Assembly (NCBI RefSeq): GCF_031583575.1
Contig: NZ_CP134146.1
Coordinates: forward strand, 2,666,001-2,730,000
Reading direction: 5' to 3'
Source: Thalassotalea nanhaiensis
GTDB lineage: Bacteria; Pseudomonadota; Gammaproteobacteria; Enterobacterales; Alteromonadaceae
DNA length: 64,000 bases
The stretch's first letter is position 1, and each line of letters starts with the position of its first letter. This document shows positions 10,808 through 19,236 of this stretch, piece by piece. Made by a program: the position numbers and the translations under genes. Below the pieces are notes generated by a model. That model was not told the DNA's origin. It did not search any database and worked only from the letters and a program-made list of their open reading frames with translations.

Positions 10808-12031
10808 GTGATCAATATTTCTTTTAAAGTCAGTGCTCTGGCTGTTTGTATATCAAGTTTACTTGCGTGTTCAGAGCCAAGCATCAAGCAAACTGAAGTA
10901 GCAATGAGCGGTGAACAACTTGCGCAAAAGTACATCATTATTGATGGTCATATTGATGTCCCCTACCGCCTGGAAGGTAAATGGGATGATGTAACTAAAG
11001 CCACTGCCGATGGAGACTTTGATTATCCAAGAGCAAAAGCCGGCGGCTTAAATGCGCCGTTTATGTCTATTTATATTCCAGCCGCGTTTGAGCTAAATGG
11101 CGGTTCGAAACAACTCGCCGACAAATTAATTGATTCGGTTGAATCTATTGTAAATAGTGCACCTGAAAAATTTGCTATCGCTACCAGCGTCAGTGATGTG
11201 AAAAAACACTTTCAACAAGGTTTAATTTCTCTGCCAATGGGTATGGAAAACGGTAGTCCGATTGAAGGCAAAATAGAAAACTTGCAACATTTCTATAACC
11301 GAGGTGTGCGTTACATCACTTTGACCCATTCAAAAACAAACCATATATCAGACTCTTCATACGACCCATTACGACCAGCTAGCGGCCTTACAAATTTTGG
11401 CAAAAGCTTAGTTAAAGAAATGAACCACATTGGGATGATGATAGATGTATCACATATTTCTGATGATGCTTTTTATCAAGTCATGAGTATAACTAAAGCA
11501 CCTGTTATAGCCTCTCATTCTTCGGTTCGAAAATTTACACCAGGTTTTGAACGAAATATGAGTGATGATATGTTGCTCAAGTTAAAAGAAAACGGTGGCG
11601 TAATTCAAATAAATTTTGGCTCAGGTTTTATTTCGCAAGCTGCTTTAGAGCACAGAAATACATATAAAGTAAAATTGAATGAATTTATGACGCAAAACAC
11701 AGTAACGCCTAATAGCGATGAAGTTAAAGCATTTAAACAAGAATACCTCAGTAATTCGCCATTTCCATTTGCATCATTAGATGATGTTCTAGATCATTTT
11801 GATCACGTAGTTAACCTTATAGGTATTGATCATGTTGGTATTGGCTCTGATTATGATGGTGTGGGTGATAGTTTGCCGATCAACTTAAAAGATGTATCTA
11901 GCTACCCTAACCTTATTGATGGCTTATTAAAGCGAGGCTATAGCGAGCAGGACATAGAAAAAATCCTTTCAGGTAATGTATTTAGGGTTTGGCAGCAAGT
12001 TGAAAATTTTTCTAACACGCACCGTAACTGA
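10808..12031 (+). CDS. Membrane dipeptidase (M19 renal-dipeptidase family), lipoprotein
   Basis: The product is a 407-residue zinc dipeptidase of the peptidase M19 family, predicted to be lipid-anchored: the signal sequence ends in the lipobox LLAC with Cys21. Metal-binding motifs are HID in DGHIDVPYR, Glu in MENGSPIEG, and His in IDVSHIS and SHSSVRKF. GIGSDYDGVG near the C-terminus is another family signature. Translation appears to start at GTG, since the overlapping ATG two bases upstream meets an immediate stop. An AraC-type regulator starts 21 bp downstream on the same strand, suggesting co-transcription. Confidence 0.9.
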   Translation: MINISFKVSALAVCISSLLACSEPSIKQTEVAMSGEQLAQKYIIIDGHIDVPYRLEGKWDDVTKATADGDFDYPRAKAGGLNAPFMSIYIPAAFELNGGSKQLADKLIDSVESIVNSAPEKFAIATSVSDVKKHFQQGLISLPMGMENGSPIEGKIENLQHFYNRGVRYITLTHSKTNHISDSSYDPLRPASGLTNFGKSLVKEMNHIGMMIDVSHISDDAFYQVMSITKAPVIASHSSVRKFTPGFERNMSDDMLLKLKENGGVIQINFGSGFISQAALEHRNTYKVKLNEFMTQNTVTPNSDEVKAFKQEYLSNSPFPFASLDDVLDHFDHVVNLIGIDHVGIGSDYDGVGDSLPINLKDVSSYPNLIDGLLKRGYSEQDIEKILSGNVFRVWQQVENFSNTHRN

Positions 12032-12052
12032 TCATTTTTCGAGGTATTTTTG

Positions 12053-13030
12053 ATGAAAAATGTTTTTTTTATGTCTTCCTGGGTATTAAAGCCAGTTAGA
12101 GATTTACTACATGAGCATAAAATAAACGTTGAACAGACTTTTGAGAAAGCCATGTTCCCGAAGACAGCTACCTCAAAAGATGATGCGGTGATCAGTTGGG
12201 CTTGCATTCGAAGAATGTTTAGAATTATAGAAGAAGAAATTGGCATTATTGATTTTGGTTTTGATTTAATTACTAAAGTTAAAATCCATCACATTAGCCA
12301 TTATCTGAACTATATTGCAGCCAATAGTGACACCGTTGAAGATGCTTTAAAAGGCTTTATTGAACTCAATAACGATTCTGCGAATAACGCTGAAATGTAT
12401 TTTGAAAGCTCTCCATCGGGCCTTTGGTTTTGCTTTAGTCAGCGTCAATATTCAGACACTCAATTTCATACGTTTGAACAAATGTTTATCGCAACGTTCA
12501 TTGAAATAGTTCGTTACTATACTGCCAGTGAATGGCTTCCAAAAGAAGTTGGACTAACCTCAGATATTCCTAGTTTGCTTAAGCATGACTATGTAAGCGA
12601 GGCGCAGTTGTATCTAAATCACAGTAGTAACCGCATACTTGTTGAACAAGAAATATTAAATAAAGCACCTAAAGCGACAGGAATAAAACGTTCAGACTTA
12701 CCTGTTTATCGCGATGATATTATTGGCGAACTTACCCTAGTCCTAACCCCATATTTACAGGGTTTTATACCCTCCTTACCACAAGCAGCACTGATCACAG
12801 GAGTAAGTGAGCGCAGCTTACAACGTTACTTACACGATAGAGGACTTACTTATCGAAAATTAATTGAGCTATTGCGGATTAACAAAGCAAAGCAACTCCT
12901 TAAAGATGGCCGCTATACAATTTCAGATATTGCCGAAAGCCTGCATTACAATCACTATAATAACTTTAGCCGTGCCTTTCGCGCTGCCACTACAATGTCG
13001 CCAAGCCAATATAGAAAACAGCATAGCTAA
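12053..13030 (+). CDS. AraC-family transcriptional regulator
   Basis: A 325-residue regulator has an N-terminal arabinose-binding-like domain of the type seen in virulence/OruR-like AraC proteins. Its C-terminal double helix-turn-helix runs over about residues 225-325 (ALITGVSERSLQRYL, then ISDIAESLHYNHYNNFSRAF). I choose the ATG at 12053 rather than the in-frame TTG one codon earlier because GAGG sits eight bases upstream. It lies 21 bp after the dipeptidase gene, and four phased TGYAAT boxes lie just downstream, in front of the next gene. Control of that gene is inference. Confidence 0.9.
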   Translation: MKNVFFMSSWVLKPVRDLLHEHKINVEQTFEKAMFPKTATSKDDAVISWACIRRMFRIIEEEIGIIDFGFDLITKVKIHHISHYLNYIAANSDTVEDALKGFIELNNDSANNAEMYFESSPSGLWFCFSQRQYSDTQFHTFEQMFIATFIEIVRYYTASEWLPKEVGLTSDIPSLLKHDYVSEAQLYLNHSSNRILVEQEILNKAPKATGIKRSDLPVYRDDIIGELTLVLTPYLQGFIPSLPQAALITGVSERSLQRYLHDRGLTYRKLIELLRINKAKQLLKDGRYTISDIAESLHYNHYNNFSRAFRAATTMSPSQYRKQHS

Positions 13031-13111
13031 ACACCTCCAATCAAATTAATTTTTTAAGACCATCAATAACCACCTCTAATCAAAATGACCTTATTTTTCA
13101 ACGATTTGATA

Positions 13112-13145
13112 TGTAATAATGTAATCGTATGCAATCGCATGTAAT
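13112..13145 (+). promoter_or_regulatory. Four helically phased TGYAAT boxes upstream of the first barrel-like gene
   Basis: TGTAAT at 13112, TGTAAT at 13120, TGCAAT at 13130 and TGTAAT at 13140 start 8, 10 and 10 bases apart, so they lie on nearly the same face of the helix. They end directly before the GGCGTAAAATGATA box shared with the downstream paralogue. Phased direct repeats of this kind suit AraC-type or similar activators, and an AraC regulator gene ends 80 bases upstream. The role is inferred. Confidence 0.4.
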
Positions 13146-13159
13146 GGCGTAAAATGATA
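13146..13159 (+). promoter_or_regulatory. GGCGTAAAATGATA box, copy 1
   Basis: The sequence GGCGTAAAATGATA begins 87 bases before the ATG of the first barrel-like gene. The same 14 bases occur 86 bases before its paralogue. A TATAAT hexamer at 13182-13187 could serve as a -10 element, but no good -35 is seen at the right distance. Confidence 0.4.
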
Positions 13160-13232
13160 CACACTTACAACATCTAATCTCTATAATCCTCGCAATTAAT
13201 TTGTCCAACAGACATGCTCTAAGGAAATATAG

Positions 13233-14051
13233 ATGAAACTTGTACGTAAAATTTCTGCTATCGCATTAACTGCAGTTTTAGCTTCAGCACCGGCTTTAGC
13301 TTCTGACAAAAAATCAGCTGACGAAATGGCGAAAGAATTAGCAAATCCAAACAACCCAAATGCAACATTAAACTTTAAATATCAGTATCAGGAAATGAAA
13401 ACGGGGCAAGCAAACCAAACCATTGTTTTTCAACCGGCGATGCCATTTACATTAGACAACGGTGACATGATGTTTTTCCGCCCGGCAATCCCATTAATGG
13501 TTGACTTGCATACCGGCATTGACAGTAATGGCAATTGGGAATCTGAAACCGGTCTTGGTGATATAAGTTTCGATTTGATGTACGGCGGCGCAACTAAAAC
13601 AGGCATGATTTGGGGCGCAGGTGCCCTAACCTCATTACCAACTGGCGACAAAGATTTAGGTATGGGTGAAACAACTGCTTTCGGTCCTGAGTTTATTGTT
13701 GCTCAACTAGGAAAAACGTCTGTGTTAGGTGTTCATTCTTCTCACGTATGGGATGTAAGCGGTGATATTGATGTAAGCCGCACAAATACTAAAGTAATTG
13801 CCGTTTACCTTCCAGGAGGTGGTTATAACATCGGTACAAGTCCTGATATTGCCTATGATCACGTAGCTGACCAATGGACTATTCCAGTAAACCTTTCTGT
13901 TGGTAAAACTGTAATGCTTAACGATCGTGCCTGGAAATTTAGTGTTGGTCTGAACTACTATGTTGAGCACGATGAAGAGTTTGGTCCAGACTGGATGATT
14001 GAGTTTACTGTAGGACCAGTTGTAGAAAATGTGATGAATAATTGGTTTTAA
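13233..14051 (+). CDS. Exported beta-rich outer-membrane-type protein, paralogue 1
   Basis: This 272-residue protein has a clear signal peptide ending at PALA-SD (about residue 23). The rest is an alternating, aromatic-rich pattern typical of outer-membrane beta-barrels, ending in a terminal Phe (NNWF), as many barrel proteins do. Segments such as FQPAMPFTLDNGD and GALTSLPTGDKD resemble the MetA/Phenol_MetA_deg transporter-like family. It is followed by a terminator and then a clear paralogue. Function is unknown; a passive channel for small compounds is the best guess. A shared upstream box suggests both copies descend from one duplicated unit. Confidence 0.8.
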   Translation: MKLVRKISAIALTAVLASAPALASDKKSADEMAKELANPNNPNATLNFKYQYQEMKTGQANQTIVFQPAMPFTLDNGDMMFFRPAIPLMVDLHTGIDSNGNWESETGLGDISFDLMYGGATKTGMIWGAGALTSLPTGDKDLGMGETTAFGPEFIVAQLGKTSVLGVHSSHVWDVSGDIDVSRTNTKVIAVYLPGGGYNIGTSPDIAYDHVADQWTIPVNLSVGKTVMLNDRAWKFSVGLNYYVEHDEEFGPDWMIEFTVGPVVENVMNNWF

Positions 14052-14082
14052 TTAGCATCACAAGAGTTATTGATAAATTTTT

Positions 14083-14108
14083 AAAGGGGTAATTTTTACC
14101 CCTTTTTT
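14083..14108 (+). terminator. Intrinsic terminator after barrel-like paralogue 1
   Basis: A stem AAAGGGGTAA paired with TTACCCCTTT, with a short T loop, runs into a T tract. It lies 31 bases after the stop codon, so the two paralogues are probably transcribed separately. Confidence 0.85.
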
Positions 14109-14250
14109 CACTCTTTGTACTGTTAGCTTATTTGGCAAACTTGTTAAAAACAGTTCAACCAACCTACCCGATTAACAAATCACCAAAGCCTGAAAACATA
14201 AAATTACAATTATTTAACATATAAAACAACAACCTGTAAAACTTTGTCTT

Positions 14251-14264
14251 GGCGTAAAATGATA
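14251..14264 (+). promoter_or_regulatory. GGCGTAAAATGATA box, copy 2
   Basis: This is identical to the box at 13146-13159 and lies at nearly the same distance (86 bases) from the start codon of the second paralogue. The flanking sequence is not conserved, so the box may be retained for regulation. Confidence 0.4.
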
Positions 14265-14336
14265 TAGTATTTGTCTATTTTTACAACTAAGATACGCCCA
14301 ACTTAATTAATATGACAAGTTTACAGGTAACCTCCT

Positions 14337-15161
14337 ATGCAAATGAACAAACTATTAACTGCAGCAATAATGGTTGCAATACTTACTAGTGGCAATACAA
14401 TTGCCAAAGAAGTAACCGCTGACGAAGCAGCAAAAGAGCTTGCAAACCCAAATACTGCTATGGCAAGTATGACATTCAAAAACCAATTCAAGTCGTATGA
14501 CGATGGCAGCGAAGTTAAACTTACGTTATTCCAGCCATCTTTACCGTTCACAATGGACAGTGGCGACAAAGTTATTTTTCGACCTGCAGTTCCAATTATT
14601 CATGATGACCGCTCTGGTGAATCTGGAATTGGTGATATTGGCTTCGATTTAGTATTCGCACCAAAGCAAGCAGATCCAACAACTTTAATGGCTTTTGGTA
14701 TGGTAGGTTCATTACCTACTGGCAGCTCAGACATTAATGCGGGTCAAGTAACCGCTGTTGGTCCTTCTCTTTTCTATGGTAAATTCGCGCCAGATGGTAC
14801 CAGTCTTATAGGTGCATATACATCCCACCTTGAAAGTGTCGATGAAGGTGATTTAGGTGACGCCGGTAAAATGAGCATTACCTCTTCACAATTAATGTGG
14901 ATAAACATTGAGCAAGGTGGTTGGACTTGGGGCTCTGCACCAAAAGTTGAATATAATCACGAGATTGAAGATGACAAGTTAACATTACCGGTTAACTTTA
15001 CGGTCAGTAAAACAACGATTTTAGGCGGCCGCGCTTGGAAGTTTGGTATGGACTTTGACTATTACGTAGAAAAGAATGATCTATACACTCCTGATTACAT
15101 GATCACGTTCTCAATCACACCAGTTGTTGAAAACGTTATTAATACTTGGATCCATAAATAA
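14337..15161 (+). CDS. Exported beta-rich outer-membrane-type protein, paralogue 2
   Basis: This 274-residue protein is related along its whole length to the gene just upstream. Both share the post-signal segment (A)DE(A/M)AKELANPN, the motif FQP-(A/S)-(M/L)-PFT, GxGDIxFDL, GSLPTG, the segment (R/G)RAWKF and an ending PVVENV. A signal peptide ends near NTIA-KE. The start could be either of two Mets at residues 1 and 3. No barrel-terminal Phe is present (it ends WIHK), unlike paralogue 1. The role is unknown; family resemblance is to MetA/Phenol_MetA_deg-type proteins. A terminator follows 20 bases downstream. Confidence 0.8.
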   Translation: MQMNKLLTAAIMVAILTSGNTIAKEVTADEAAKELANPNTAMASMTFKNQFKSYDDGSEVKLTLFQPSLPFTMDSGDKVIFRPAVPIIHDDRSGESGIGDIGFDLVFAPKQADPTTLMAFGMVGSLPTGSSDINAGQVTAVGPSLFYGKFAPDGTSLIGAYTSHLESVDEGDLGDAGKMSITSSQLMWINIEQGGWTWGSAPKVEYNHEIEDDKLTLPVNFTVSKTTILGGRAWKFGMDFDYYVEKNDLYTPDYMITFSITPVVENVINTWIHK

Positions 15162-15180
15162 TTCAAATATAAATCAATAA

Positions 15181-15215
15181 AAAAAGCCCTAGCTCTTATG
15201 AGCTGGGGCTTTTTT
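15181..15215 (+). terminator. Intrinsic terminator after barrel-like paralogue 2
   Basis: An inverted repeat AGCCCTAGCTC / GAGCTGGGGCT (one G-T pair) with loop TTAT is followed by six Ts and flanked by As on the other side. It may work in both directions, between this gene and the convergent trmB. Confidence 0.85.
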
Positions 15216-15259
15216 ATGTCTAAAGAATACAACCTGCCATTTATGGCATTAGATTTTTA

Positions 15260-16057
15260 CTAGTCTATTTTATTAAACTGCAAATCCCATACACCGTGAC
15301 CTAAATTTTGACCTCGGTTTTCAAATTTGGTTAATGGACGTGAATCAGGGCGAGGTACATAATCTTGAGTTTCAGATAAGTTATTAAACCCAGGAGCTGT
15401 TTTCATATCTTCGAGCATGCATTCCGCGTAGTTTTCCCAGTCGGTTGCCATATGGAACACACCGTCAACTTTTAACGCACCGCGAATACTTTCGATAAAT
15501 TCAGGCTTTACGATACGACGTTTATGATGTTTGGCTTTATGCCAAGGGTCAGGGAAAAATAACTGCACAGTGTCAATCGTCCCTTTTGGAATACAATCAG
15601 CTAATATTTCAATGGCGTCATGTTCATACACTTTTAAGTTTGTTACACCTTCAGCTTCGGCCTCTGCTAAACATGCTCCAACGCCTGGGCGATGTACTTC
15701 TATGCCGATAAAATTTATCTCTGGTGCAGCTTTTGCCATCGCAACTAACGACTTACCCATACCAAAGCCAATTTCCAACGTAATCGGATTATCATTACCA
15801 AATAATGTTTTAGCATCTATCATGCCGTCGCTATGGTTTAACCCCATAGTATCCCACAGAGTATCTAAAGCACGAGCTTGGGCTTTCGTTAATCGACCTT
15901 CACGCTTAACAAAACTGCGCACTTTACGAATGTACTTACCTTCCGCCTGTGCTTGTTCAATGGTTTTGTGCTGTTGTTTAGGTTGTTTGTCGTTTGGCGT
16001 ATCGTTGCTCATAGAGTTACTCATAAAATCGTTTAGTTTGGTCGAAAAATGCTTCAT
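15260..16057 (-). CDS. trmB: tRNA (guanine-N7-)-methyltransferase
   Basis: TrmB forms m7G46 in tRNA using SAM. The SAM-binding motif [12 protein letters not shown] and the family segments [15 protein letters not shown] and [11 protein letters not shown] are present. The product has 265 residues from the first ATG. Internal Mets at residues 12 and 16 are possible starts that give a length closer to the 239 residues of E. coli; the region before the conserved core is a Gln/Asn/Lys-rich tail. No start has a convincing ribosome binding site. It follows yggL on the same strand, but a terminator separates the two. Confidence 0.95.
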   Translation of the reverse strand: MKHFSTKLNDFMSNSMSNDTPNDKQPKQQHKTIEQAQAEGKYIRKVRSFVKREGRLTKAQARALDTLWDTMGLNHSDGMIDAKTLFGNDNPITLEIGFGMGKSLVAMAKAAPEINFIGIEVHRPGVGACLAEAEAEGVTNLKVYEHDAIEILADCIPKGTIDTVQLFFPDPWHKAKHHKRRIVKPEFIESIRGALKVDGVFHMATDWENYAECMLEDMKTAPGFNNLSETQDYVPRPDSRPLTKFENRGQNLGHGVWDLQFNKID

Positions 16058-16076
16058 ACCGAATACAAGGTCGCGG

Positions 16077-16106
16077 ATAATACCACGTTCATTAATTGCT
16101 TAGCAA
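16077..16106 (-). promoter_or_regulatory. Candidate promoter for trmB
   Basis: On the minus strand TTGCTA and TATTAT are 18 bases apart, about 20 bases before the first trmB ATG. The hexamers match the sigma-70 consensus at 4/6 and 5/6. A terminator lies between yggL and this site, so trmB needs its own promoter. Confidence 0.35.
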
Positions 16107-16143
16107 TTACAGTAATGCAATCATGCATGAAATAATAGAGGAA

Positions 16144-16171
16144 AAAAAAGGGCTTACAAAAGCCCTTTTTT
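16144..16171 (-). terminator. Intrinsic terminator after yggL
   Basis: A perfect 12-bp stem AAAAAAGGGCTT with loop ACAA pairs with its complement and is flanked by A and T tracts. It lies 16 bases after the yggL stop codon and separates yggL from trmB. Confidence 0.9.
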
Positions 16172-16186
16172 CTAACTTAATGGGTA

Positions 16187-16522
16187 CTAAGCCCACCAAA
16201 CATCATATAACTCAGATACTGCTACAGACTTAGCGCCAGCATTTGTTAACCAAGCTTCAACAGCTTTACGATGCTCATCAGTACATTTACCCAATTTTTG
16301 AGTACATACTAGACCGTGCCAAATTAAATCACCTTCACCACCAAAGCCTAAACCGTTTGGTTCGATAACTTCATCAAAAAATTTATCCATAAACTCGTCA
16401 ATAGCTTCATCGGTAGTGCCTTCAGTAAATTGCCATGCTAAGTCAAAGCCTAGTTCTTGAAACTCATCTACGCGCATTTTTTTACGTAAACGGCGGCTAC
16501 GGTTGCTTACTTTTTCTGTCAT
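16187..16522 (-). CDS. yggL: YggL family protein (DUF469)
   Basis: A 111-residue protein is recognised as YggL by its basic N-terminus (NRSRRLRKKMRVDEFQELGF) and the FEGxxxE-like acidic core. The E. coli homologue has been linked to 50S ribosomal subunit assembly or binding. Context supports the call: in many gammaproteobacteria yggL sits beside trmB and divergent from mutY-yggX, exactly as here. Confidence 0.93.
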   Translation of the reverse strand: MTEKVSNRSRRLRKKMRVDEFQELGFDLAWQFTEGTTDEAIDEFMDKFFDEVIEPNGLGFGGEGDLIWHGLVCTQKLGKCTDEHRKAVEAWLTNAGAKSVAVSELYDVWWA

Positions 16523-16726
16523 GATAAACCTTAATAAATGTATAAATAAAAATCATCTACACCTCATCCAACAGTGTTGATAAGGCGTAATGTGCAGTAT
16601 GGAGCGAAGAATAGTGCTAAATAGATAAATTGCCAAGTTTTATTCGTCACAAAGGCAAAGTTATTTGTCGTGGATCAACCAAGCTAAAAACGCTACACTC
16701 GCGGTTATAGCCGTAAAATAACAATA

Positions 16727-17821
16727 ATGATCATCATGTCTTTTAGTGAAAATGTCTTAACTTGGTTTACTAGCCAAGGCCGTAAACACTTACCTTGGCA
16801 ACAAAGCAAAACTCCCTACAGTGTTTGGATTTCAGAAGTAATGCTGCAACAAACCCAAGTTGCTACTGTTATCCCCTTTTACCAACGCTTTATGAACAGC
16901 TTTCCTAAAATTACAGATTTAGCCAATGCCGATGAAGATTTAGTGTTGCATCACTGGACAGGGCTTGGCTATTACGCGCGAGCTCGTAATTTGCATAAAG
17001 CGGCAAAAATAATACGTGATCAATATAACGGTGTTTTTCCTGAAAATATTGATGAAGTGATAGCTCTTCCAGGTATAGGCAGAAGCACTGCGGGCGCAAT
17101 TTTATCTTTGGCTCTTAATCAACACCACCCTATTCTAGATGGTAATGTAAAACGAGTATTAGCTCGATACCATATGGTTTCAGGATACCCAGGCCAAAGT
17201 GCCTTCGATAAACAGTTGTGGCTGTTATCTGAAAAACTGACGCCTGAAAAAGGTGTAGCCAACTTTAATCAAGCAATGATGGATTTAGGCGCTATGCGTT
17301 GTACCCGCAGCAAACCAAGTTGCACAGAATGCCCGCTTAAAGAAAATTGCCAAGCATTTTTTCATGAAAAACAAACTGAATTCCCGGGTAAAAAACCTAA
17401 AAAAGAAAAGCCGGTTAAACAAACCATTACGGTTATGTTTACGAACGATGATTCAGTATTAATGTATAAAAGACCATCGTCAGGTATTTGGGGTGGGTTA
17501 TGGAGCTTTTTTGAGATACAAGATATTGATGAACTAGCTAAACTTGCGCAATCACTAGGCCTTAATATAACAAGTAAAACTGAATTAAATGGCTTTAGGC
17601 ATACATTTTCTCATTTTCATTTAGATATTAAGCCGCTAAAAGTAAATATTGAAAATATTAACACCAGTGCAAATAACGTAATTATTAATGAAAATGCACA
17701 ACAGCTTTGGTACCATCTGCAACATGGTGCTAATGTAGGATTAGCCGCATCAAGTAAGACCTTATTATCATTAATTAATGAAAGTATTATTGAACAACCA
17801 ATCAAAGAGACACAATTATGA
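16727..17821 (+). CDS. mutY: A/G-specific adenine DNA glycosylase
   Basis: MutY removes adenine mispaired with 8-oxoguanine. It has 364 residues (E. coli 350). The helix-hairpin-helix [13 protein letters not shown] is present, with the catalytic Asp in [12 protein letters not shown]. The 4Fe-4S ligands are Cys192, Cys199, Cys202 and Cys208 in the C-X6-C-X2-C-X5-C arrangement. A C-terminal NUDIX-like domain for 8-oxoG recognition starts near residue 230. The ATG at 16736 (MSFSENVL) is an equally likely start. The stop overlaps the yggX start (ATGA), showing translational coupling. Confidence 0.97.
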   Translation: MIIMSFSENVLTWFTSQGRKHLPWQQSKTPYSVWISEVMLQQTQVATVIPFYQRFMNSFPKITDLANADEDLVLHHWTGLGYYARARNLHKAAKIIRDQYNGVFPENIDEVIALPGIGRSTAGAILSLALNQHHPILDGNVKRVLARYHMVSGYPGQSAFDKQLWLLSEKLTPEKGVANFNQAMMDLGAMRCTRSKPSCTECPLKENCQAFFHEKQTEFPGKKPKKEKPVKQTITVMFTNDDSVLMYKRPSSGIWGGLWSFFEIQDIDELAKLAQSLGLNITSKTELNGFRHTFSHFHLDIKPLKVNIENINTSANNVIINENAQQLWYHLQHGANVGLAASSKTLLSLINESIIEQPIKETQL

Positions 17822-18090
17822 GCCGTAAAGTATTCTGTAAGCATTTCCAAAAAGAAGATGATGGTTTAGATTTTCAATTTTACCCGGGTGATATTGGAAA
17901 GAACATTTTCGATAACATTGGTAAAGAAGCTTGGGGCTTATGGCAGAAAAAACAAACCATGCTAATTAATGAGCATAAGTTGTCGATGATGAATCCTGAA
18001 GACAGAAAGTTTTTAGAAACAACTATGGTTGCGTTTTTGTTTGAAGGCAAAGAACCAGAAATCGAAGGTTATACGCCAGAGAAAAAGTAA
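17818..18090 (+). CDS. yggX: Probable Fe(2+)-trafficking protein
   Basis: This 90-residue YggX protein begins [10 protein letters not shown] with the conserved Cys7. The family protects Fe-S clusters from oxidative damage and is proposed to pass iron to them. It overlaps mutY by four bases (ATGA), the common gammaproteobacterial arrangement; MutY itself carries an Fe-S cluster. A terminator lies 55 bases downstream. Confidence 0.96.
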   Translation: MSRKVFCKHFQKEDDGLDFQFYPGDIGKNIFDNIGKEAWGLWQKKQTMLINEHKLSMMNPEDRKFLETTMVAFLFEGKEPEIEGYTPEKK

Positions 18091-18144
18091 AATACCTGTT
18101 TAATAGTAGCAATACGATTTATTTTTACTGTTTTGACACTTCCT

Positions 18145-18178
18145 AAGGCGACTTTAATAGTCGCCTTTATTTTTTCCA
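18145..18178 (+). terminator. Intrinsic terminator of mutY-yggX
   Basis: A stem AAGGCGACT / AGTCGCCTT with a short loop is followed by TATTTTTT. It closes the mutY-yggX unit upstream of the tRNA promoter. Confidence 0.85.
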
Positions 18179-18285
18179 AACACTTTACGTTGTAAACAAA
18201 ACGCTAAATAATCGTCTGGTTTTGGTCAATAAACAGATAGATTGGATTAAAAATAGCCAAACAAACATTTTTTTTAAAAAAGTAG

Positions 18286-18314
18286 TTGACTGAATAACAG
18301 AAAAACAGTCTAAT
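18286..18314 (+). promoter_or_regulatory. Sigma-70 promoter for the tRNA-Phe/tRNA-Thr unit
   Basis: TTGACT and TCTAAT are separated by 17 bases, about 47 bases before the mature tRNA-Phe. The -10 element is followed by AGCGCCC, a GC-rich discriminator of the kind associated with stringently controlled stable-RNA promoters. An A/T-rich tract just upstream could be an UP element. Confidence 0.75.
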
Positions 18315-18360
18315 AGCGCCCGTCTTCAAGGCAAAGCCAAAAAGCTTAGTCAAACGAAGC

Positions 18361-18436
18361 GCCCCGATAGCTCAGTTGGTAGAGCAGCGGATTGAAAATC
18401 CGCGTGTCCCTGGTTCAAATCCGGGTCGGGGCACCA
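18361..18436 (+). tRNA. tRNA-Phe (anticodon GAA)
   Basis: This 76-base tRNA has a complete cloverleaf. Acceptor stem GCCCCGA pairs with TCGGGGC, discriminator A, encoded CCA. The anticodon stem GCGGA/TCCGC encloses TTGAAAA with anticodon GAA, and the T loop is TTCAAAT. It is the first RNA after the promoter at 18286-18314. Confidence 0.98.
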
Positions 18437-18531
18437 TTAATTTCAGAGACAATGATTATTTGTTGTTTCGGTGCCAAGATACGATAACCTAAGTTTTAGA
18501 TTTGGTTTGACTATCGCACACAGTTTTGTGT

Positions 18532-18607
<76 letters not shown>

Positions 18608-18616
18608 TTCATAAAC

Positions 18617-18650
18617 AAGCCCTGACTTTTGTCAGGGCTTTTTTATTTGT
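18617..18650 (+). terminator. Intrinsic terminator of the tRNA-Phe/tRNA-Thr transcript
   Basis: A perfect stem AAGCCCTGAC/GTCAGGGCTT with loop TTTT runs into TTTTTTATTTGT, nine bases after the tRNA-Thr CCA. The tail TTTTATTTGTCTAAA recurs after two other terminators in the window (21786-21800 and 34670-34684). Confidence 0.92.
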
Positions 18651-18672
18651 CTAAAATACTTATATGAACAGG

Positions 18673-18733
18673 CCTACTGATTGAATCAGTAGCCAGTATA
18701 AGAGCGGCAGTTCGATTCCGGCAGTCGGCACCA
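18673..18733 (+). pseudogene. tRNA-Thr 3' relic, copy 1
   Basis: The segment from the anticodon arm to CCA resembles tRNA-Thr. It contains AATCAGTAGCCAGTATA, a degenerate T arm (GCAGTTCGATTCCGGC) and the intact AGTCGGCACCATTCAT 3' end. The 5' half is missing and the variable-loop region is altered, so it cannot fold as a tRNA. The same altered region recurs at 21684-21700. A hairpin (CCTTAG/CTAAGG plus a T tract, 18745-18773) follows. Confidence 0.8.
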
Positions 18734-18740
18734 TTCATTA

Positions 18741-18773
18741 AAAAACCTTAGTTTAAACACTAAGGTTTTTTTT
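18741..18773 (+). terminator. Terminator following tRNA-Thr relic 1
   Basis: AAAAACCTTAGT with a short AAC-containing loop pairs with ACTAAGGTTTTT, followed by further Ts. It sits eight bases after the relic's CCA, as the true terminator does after the intact tRNA-Thr. Confidence 0.8.
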
Positions 18774-18812
18774 CGTCTTCAAAATATCGAACTACAACCG
18801 TTCGGCTCATAC

Positions 18813-18829
18813 GCAGGCAGTCGGCACCA
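18813..18829 (+). pseudogene. tRNA-Thr 3' relic, copy 2 (minimal)
   Basis: Only GCAGGCAGTCGGCACCA remains, followed by TTCAT as after the intact gene and relic 1. A weak hairpin with the tail ACTTTTTGTATTTG follows at about 18840-18870. It marks a third tandem 3' end. Confidence 0.65.
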
Positions 18830-19236
18830 TTCATAGCGAATCCTCGACAGAAATGTAGAGACTTTTTGTATTTGCCGTTTGGCTAAATTCTTAACGCACT
18901 TTCACCAATACTTTCTCTCCCCTGCACTATTCGTGGTTCCTCAGTTAGATAGTGAATCAGCAAGAACTCTTCAACAGAGTTTTAAATTATATTTAGATAT
19001 AAGTATGTTCGAATATTTTAAAATTTATCGGCTTAATATAGCTTATCGGATTTTACCTGGAAATAATGCTCCTTCAACATTTAAAAATGCAATGGGATAA
19101 CTATAAGAGACTCAATAAGTTCGCAGAAAAATGCTTACTCCAATATACAATATGAATAGTTGTTTTCAGTAAAATGTTTACTATGATTAATAACACACTG
19201 ATTAACAAAACACTCAACAATACATGACAGGCTTTT

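Larger units (their letters stand above)
18608..19236 (+). other. 629 bp without an intact gene: tRNA-Thr relics and their terminators
   Basis: This stretch holds the tRNA terminator, two truncated copies of the tRNA-Thr 3' part (18673-18733 and 18813-18829), each followed by a terminator-like hairpin, and then A/T-rich DNA leading to the MetA-like gene. A 73-codon open frame at 18879-19100 has no signal, family resemblance or ribosome binding site and is not called as a gene. Confidence 0.6.

Noticed and set aside
18673..18829. Further functional tRNA genes after tRNA-Thr
   Set aside because: Both lack the 5' half and the D arm and cannot form a cloverleaf, so they are relics.
18879..19100. 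73-codon open frame between tRNA relics
   Set aside because: No ribosome binding site, family resemblance or signal; it lies in A/T-rich relic DNA and begins in tRNA-adjacent sequence.
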